A program made the position numbers and the translations under genes. The notes beneath the pieces were generated by a model that was not told the origin of the DNA, did no database searches, and saw only the letters and a program-made list of their open reading frames with translations. From NCBI GenBank assembly GCA_015680685.1, contig MNCI01023362.1, positions 843,710 to 907,709 of the forward strand: a stretch of DNA of 64,000 nt, written 5' to 3'. The DNA is from Gnetum montanum. Lineage: Eukaryota; Streptophyta; Gnetopsida; Gnetales; Gnetaceae. Shown piece by piece: positions 59,531 to 64,000 of this stretch. Each line of letters opens with the position of its first letter. Position 1 is the first letter of the stretch.

Positions 59531-61100
59531 TAACGTGTTTCCCCAATGCTCATATAAATGTAACAATATTGAAACACCATGGAAATTGCGAATCGACCTA
59601 AGGTGAAGATTCAAGATTCGGGCGAAAGTTTGCGAGAAAAAATCCAGAAGACAAAACGAGGCAAAGAGGCACGCAACATCAAGTCTCCAAGTTTCTTACA
59701 AATTTTGACCTTACTTTGTTTTCTCTCTTTATGCTACATTATGCAACATAGTGTAGTATCACTCAGCATAAATCTGCTTAACATAACCCTATGTCAGAAA
59801 GGATGAGTTTATGCTCCATTACGCAGAGCAACGTAATGAGCTTCAAGGAAAGCAAAGTCAGAGTCCAAGGAAGCGCAGCAGATTGATTTCTTCTTTTTTG
59901 CAGATTTGTTGCTTTATGCTCATTACGCTACATAGCTTAGACAAGTGTAATTTATTGTAAAGTTGACCATTTTTACACTCTATTATGCTTTGCGGCATAA
60001 AAGAGCGTAAAAGAGCTTGAATCAACTACTTCCATGCTCTATTATGCTCTGCCACGCGACGCAGCGTAAACAAGCATAATACAGCCTAAAGCTAGCCAAA
60101 GCAGTACCAAATACACACCTGCTATCCACACGCACAATACGCTAATGAGCATATTATGCGTAATCATGAAGCAGCTTCAGCGGAAGTGGTCTACAACATA
60201 CATTGCTCCCCTTCCCAAAAATGTGATGCGACATGATCAGTTTCAAAATAAAGTTTGCCAAGTCAATGGTATTTTGAAGGTTTGAGACACATGTCATCAG
60301 GGCCATGCCTTCTCCATGTACTACTGAACCTATAAATACTCCAGTTGGTGGGGGAGGAGAGGATCTTCATCTAGGGCTTTTTTGGCAACTATCACCTTTT
60401 GAGCAAAGATAGAAGACATTTGCTAGATCATTGGCAGTAGGAGCGATCAGTCCTTTGGTGAAAATACAGTTCTCTCCATTGGCGATCATTGACAGTTTTG
60501 AGCAGAGACTACCAAAGGCAAAGGGAGCAGATCAGAGATCGAGAGATCGTCTGGTGTGGTTGGCAAGATCTATTGGTCAGAAACAGTTGATTGATAGACA
60601 TCCAGGCTTGACCTTCCTTGCATCCCATCTTTGGTTTATGAGGTAGACCGAGCTTCATTCTATACTTCTTGTTGAATAGTTTTCTTGTTATTTTGTGTAT
60701 GCTTCGCACAAGATAAGCGGAGTTTGCCATTGGAACTTTGTATACAATATTCTCAGTCTTCAAGTCAAAACATAGATCTTGGAATTGCGCATCCTTCTTA
60801 AATCTGATCCTCCTTGTTGTGTTAATGTTGTCATTATTTCAATTCATTTACATCATTTTCTACTCCTTTTACGATTCATCGAATCAAATTGTTTCGTGGA
60901 ATATCTATATAATACACATATTATCGCGATATTCATCTCTTTACTGATTGAGTAAGTCCCTGTCTGATCGACAAGACTGTTTAGGGCACCACGGATTTGT
61001 TTTCTCCAACATGGCCCTCACACGAATCTGTGGTTAAGACTGTGTACACAAATTTTTGTTCAGTATTTTCTAGCGACCGACGTTTTTTGTTGTTATAGTT
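59530..61100 (+). repeat. 5' LTR of a Tat/Ogre-type Ty3/gypsy element
   Basis: The right limit is set by the primer site at 61104; the left limit is approximate, where minus-strand gag homology stops and TGTAACGTG begins. TATA box CCTATAAATACTCC (60329-60342). Upstream, 59800-60170 holds at least ten words of the type TTATGCTC, TTACGC, GCGTAA and GAGCATA in both orientations. Around 61025-61060 a TGTGTACACA palindrome lies near the 3' end. Confidence 0.6.
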
Positions 61101-61103
61101 TTT

Positions 61104-61133
61104 TGGCGCTAGAAGGAGGGCTTGAACCTCCGA
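61104..61133 (+). other. Extended primer binding site, tRNA-Asn type
   Basis: TGGCGCTAGAAGGAGGGCTT and the next ten bases are complementary to the 3' end of a tRNA. The complement shows a T-arm (GGAGG stem, TTCAAGC loop, CCTCC), then TTCTAGC, G and CCA. The acceptor strand fits plant tRNA-Asn, the primer I recall for Arabidopsis Tat elements. The match covers the acceptor and the whole T-arm (30 nt), not the usual 18 nt or fewer. Confidence 0.8.
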
Positions 61134-61348
61134 TCCGTATTTTACGGGTAGCCCTATAAGCGATCCATACCCACGTCTATAAAAACATAAACGTAATACC
61201 TCTAGGGAAGTTTATGAAAAATTGTGTGGTGTAGATTGGTCGCAGCAACGATTCCTTTGGAATCCTACAGGGTAAAAGCCCAATCATAATTCTGTTTGGC
61301 CGTCACCTTTTAGATCCTGTCGTTTCTTGTCATTAGCCTATCTGAGAA

Positions 61349-63352
61349 ATGGATTCTACATATGCAACCACTCCTGCTATGATCATCACCGACTCAGGTG
61401 CCACATCTGTAAATCCCATCGCCACCACTAGATTAGCTTTCGGTGCGATAGGACCTCAGGGACCATCACGTCATTCATTGAGATTACAAGGCAAGGATCC
61501 TATATTCGCCATCGTGACTCTTGAAGAATATAATTTCATTTGTGTCAAGATCTAGGCAAAGCTTGCTCTTAGCTGAGCCGAGATTGAGGCAAAATGAAAT
61601 TATGAGCTGATCCATAGAGGGGGTCAAGATTTCATCCCCACCATGTATGACATTATCCCCCTAACCAAACATTATCATGAACTCCTGACCCAACTGGTTA
61701 TGGCTAGGAGTCAGGCTACACGGTCCATTCTAGAACCTCAAAATGGGGAAGAAGAGGAAGATGAACTCGCAGCCCAATCTGAACATGCGGATTCATACCA
61801 TACTCTTAGCCCCCATACATACATAAATCCCCTATTTCCTCTCACCAGAGAGGCCACCCATCTCAACTCGGTCATGACTACAAAAACCCATATTCCTGTC
61901 ATCCCACAAGTCACAATGCATCCCTTAGTCCTGCAAGTACAAATACCATCTCAAAATAACATGGGGGTAGTCTCATCGCCACGTGTAATCAGTATTCCAT
62001 CAGTGGTACCTGCATCTACCGCACCACATTTTATTCCCCACGTGCAACCTCATACCACACCTATAACCCGCCCGGTGCAAAATCCGACGCAACCCATTGC
62101 AAGGAAATAGATCACAACCACTGTTCAATTGCAGCAATCCGTTCAACAACCCACATCTAGTCAGTGGATCCTGCCTATTTCACATAATCAATCTACATTA
62201 TATGGTGTGAAACCCTTAGCCACACCTACCATGCATGTCCCACAAATAAACCCATAATACCCTTACAATCTCCATCCTACACATCAGGCGGCAGCCAATC
62301 TGTCTACTCAACCTAGTGGGTGGTGGCTTCCACAGGCAGCTCCGTCCATGGGAATAGTCCCTGTTACACCACCTGTCAGCCAAGCCATCACTACATTCCC
62401 ATTGCCTGTCACTACTCTTTCAGTTCAACCCCCTGCTCCTCCTACGCAAACTTCTTCATCACCAAGTCTAGATCAAGCTTTTTTGCTTATTTAGACCACT
62501 GAGGAAGTTAAGTGCCTTAAAGCTGCTGGCTCTGATATGATACAAGTCATGGATTTCTACCAGGATGATCCTATCAGCCCAGTGGTTCCTATGATGTCGT
62601 TGCCTCTAGGGATGTCGTTGCCCCATTTTACTAAATATAACGGGGAAGGAGATCCTAATGCTCATCTTGTTACCTTCAGGTTTGAATCCTTGCTATTGCA
62701 GCAATGGCCTCATACAATCATCTGTGTCTTTGCAATGTCTCTAGCAGGGAAAGCTTTGGACTGGTATCAAGCGCTTCCTCGTTCTTCCATCTCAACCCTA
62801 GAGGAACTCCTAACACAATTTGTGACTCGCTTTAAGTACAATTTAAAGCCAGAAGTCACACTAGACCAACTTATGGGAGTGAAGCAGGACCCACTTGAAC
62901 CAATCCAGAGGTTTATATAGCGATGGAAGACTACTTTGAATGAAATCCGTGAGCCTATTGCCGAAGCCCATCTGCTGGCTATTTTCAAAGGAGCAGTTAA
63001 TGACTTCATCAAGTCTAAACTATATTACCTTGCCCCTAGCTCCTTGAGTCAGGCTTTCGCCCAAACTAAGAGCATCCAGGATGCTGCTGAGGCTAGCAAA
63101 GACCTGGCGTATGTGGCCTATAAAAATGCCAATAATAGGGGTAAAAACAAGGGTAAAGCAACAACGATGATAGTAGCTACGCTGGCTGAGGATGCTAAAA
63201 ACAAGAATAATAAGAAGGCACCCACAACGTCTACCGAGACCACGGCTAGTGCAAGAAGCATCGGCCAAGATACACCTACCCTTGAAAAGCCCCCCAGCCA
63301 AGGTGAAACTTTGAGTGTAAAGATCACTCAAAATATACAGCCTTGCCTATAA
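61349..63352 (+). pseudogene. Gag of a Tat/Ogre-type element, lightly decayed
   Basis: The best-preserved gene here. ATG at 61349 (MDSTYATTPAMIITDSGATS), acidic stretch EEEEDELAAQ (61750-61780), Pro/Thr/Val-rich middle (61860-62480), then the capsid-like retrotransposon gag domain with MSLPHFTKYNGEGDPNAHL (62602-62658), MSLAGKALDWYQALP (62735-62780) and FVTRFKYN (62818-62842), then EPIQRFI, a stop, RWKTTLNEIREP. It ends Lys/Asn-rich with a stop at 63350. Interrupting stops at 61553, 62108, 62492 and 62918 are all TAG where Gln (CAG) fits; one TAA at 62256 is also at a Gln. These suggest CHG deamination in an otherwise intact reading frame. Confidence 0.82.
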
Positions 63353-64000
63353 AACATTCAAAACTATTGAAATAATTATTAGGGTCAGGATACATTCAGA
63401 ATAAGAAAGTATCCGAAGAAGCTCTGCAGCGTCATAGACATCAGTGTGAATTGCTGAAGAATCCTTCTTTAGCCCTACCTAACGAACCACCAGTTCTGAA
63501 GTCTTTTAGGTTGGACCATTTTTGTGACTACCATCAGTTGTGTGGTCACAATACCGATTACTGCTGGGTGTTGAAGTATGACATTCAATGCATGATTGAC
63601 GATGGTTCTCTGAAACTAGACGGTAGTAGTCCAACACGTCCCGAAAATCAGGTGTTGCATGTGTACAAAGACCTGTTAATGCAAATAACACACCGTACAC
63701 AATCAACATGGTAAGTACGGACAATGAAGGGAAGGTACCACCTAAAAAACCCTTTATTTTACGTGTACCTACCAACTCACCCCAGGGGGCAAGTTCTTCA
63801 CTGGTAGTTAGCAGCGTCTCGAGGCCACCCTTTGTTATTCGGGTCCCCTCTCCAGCCATAACCCAATCTCACGTTAACAATAAAGCCACAGCCACGTCCG
63901 TGCCCACTCCTAAGGTGCCTTTGATCCTTAAGATATCAAAACCAATGGCTCCTCCTTTTATGCAGGGGCAAGGTTCTAACCAAAATCACCAACTGCCACC
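63353..64000 (+). pseudogene. Gag zinc-binding region and start of protease of the Tat/Ogre-type element (cut by window end)
   Basis: FCDYHQLCGHNTDYCWVLKY (63518-63577) is the CxxHxxxGHxTxxC zinc-binding motif typical of Tat/Ogre Gag, followed by IQCMIDDGSLKL. After a stop near 63712 the next open frame carries KKPFILRVP and PPFVIRVP repeats (63740-63850) and continues past the window end. That linker normally leads into protease. Confidence 0.75.

Noticed and set aside
61080-61180. A tRNA gene on the minus strand
   Set aside because: Only the T-arm and acceptor 3' strand with CCA are present; the 5' half does not fold. It is the retrotransposon primer site.
1-64000. CRISPR arrays, bacterial operons, ribosomal RNA genes
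   Set aside because: No regularly spaced identical repeats, no ribosome-binding-site gene strings and no rRNA landmarks were seen; the content is eukaryotic transposable elements.

Overview
The window looks like intergenic DNA from a land plant with a very large, repeat-filled nuclear genome; a gymnosperm is my best guess, which I cannot prove. It is AT-rich and CpG-poor, has no intact host gene, and consists almost entirely of decayed LTR retrotransposons, with one LINE, one DNA-transposon-like segment carrying a Ulp1-type protease domain, and one host-gene pseudogene (CCR4-type nuclease). Most coding remnants are broken by stops, and in the better-preserved ones these are mainly TAG (and TAA) where the family has Gln. 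That is what deamination of methylated CHG cytosines produces.

Layout. 1-4189 (-): gag, protease and 5' LTR of an Athila-like Ty3/gypsy element with a tRNA-Asp-type primer site. 4731-5303: a 573-bp LTR whose inverted partner lies at 31073-31646. 6040-7970 (-), continuing past 19780: a LINE. Inserted in the LINE is a 6.5-kb element without pol (7972-19775, 5-bp duplication GAAAT). Inserted in that is a second element (9483-14753, duplication CTAAT). 20600-30900: two head-to-tail chromovirus-type gypsy copies with one LTR-like block between them. 32090-33190 (-): the CCR4-type pseudogene. 33500-35218 and 42900-44650: two copies of a repeat with 45-bp minisatellites. 35220-40488 (-): a second Athila-like copy. 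40619-41779 (-): a SIRE/Maximus-like copia LTR. 45400-49560: the Ulp1 region flanked by hairpin-rich repeats. 52430-52962: copia integrase, interrupted by a second copy of the pol-less family (52963 to about 59530, -), which is itself interrupted by a Tat/Ogre-type element (about 59530 to the window end, +).

The most interesting object is the pol-less family (7972-19775 and 52963 to about 59530). Both copies keep the same order: a Pro/Tyr-rich gag piece, a spacer holding an apparent internal TATA promoter with palindromic GATATC motifs, a long second ORF (a domain resembling the 'putative plant transposon protein' of Athila elements, then a coiled coil), a polypurine tract and an LTR. The palindromes upstream of the internal TATA match those upstream of the LTR TATA in the same copy, as if the promoter module had been duplicated inside the element. 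Four unrelated LTR families here also carry short repeated motifs, often CpG-centred palindromes, upstream of the TATA box.

Ten single Ns are scaffold joins or ambiguities. Four are flanked by direct duplications of about 43-55 bp (unmerged contig overlaps). Two pairs (28820/29115 and 34580/35219) bound contigs that were placed in inverted orientation.
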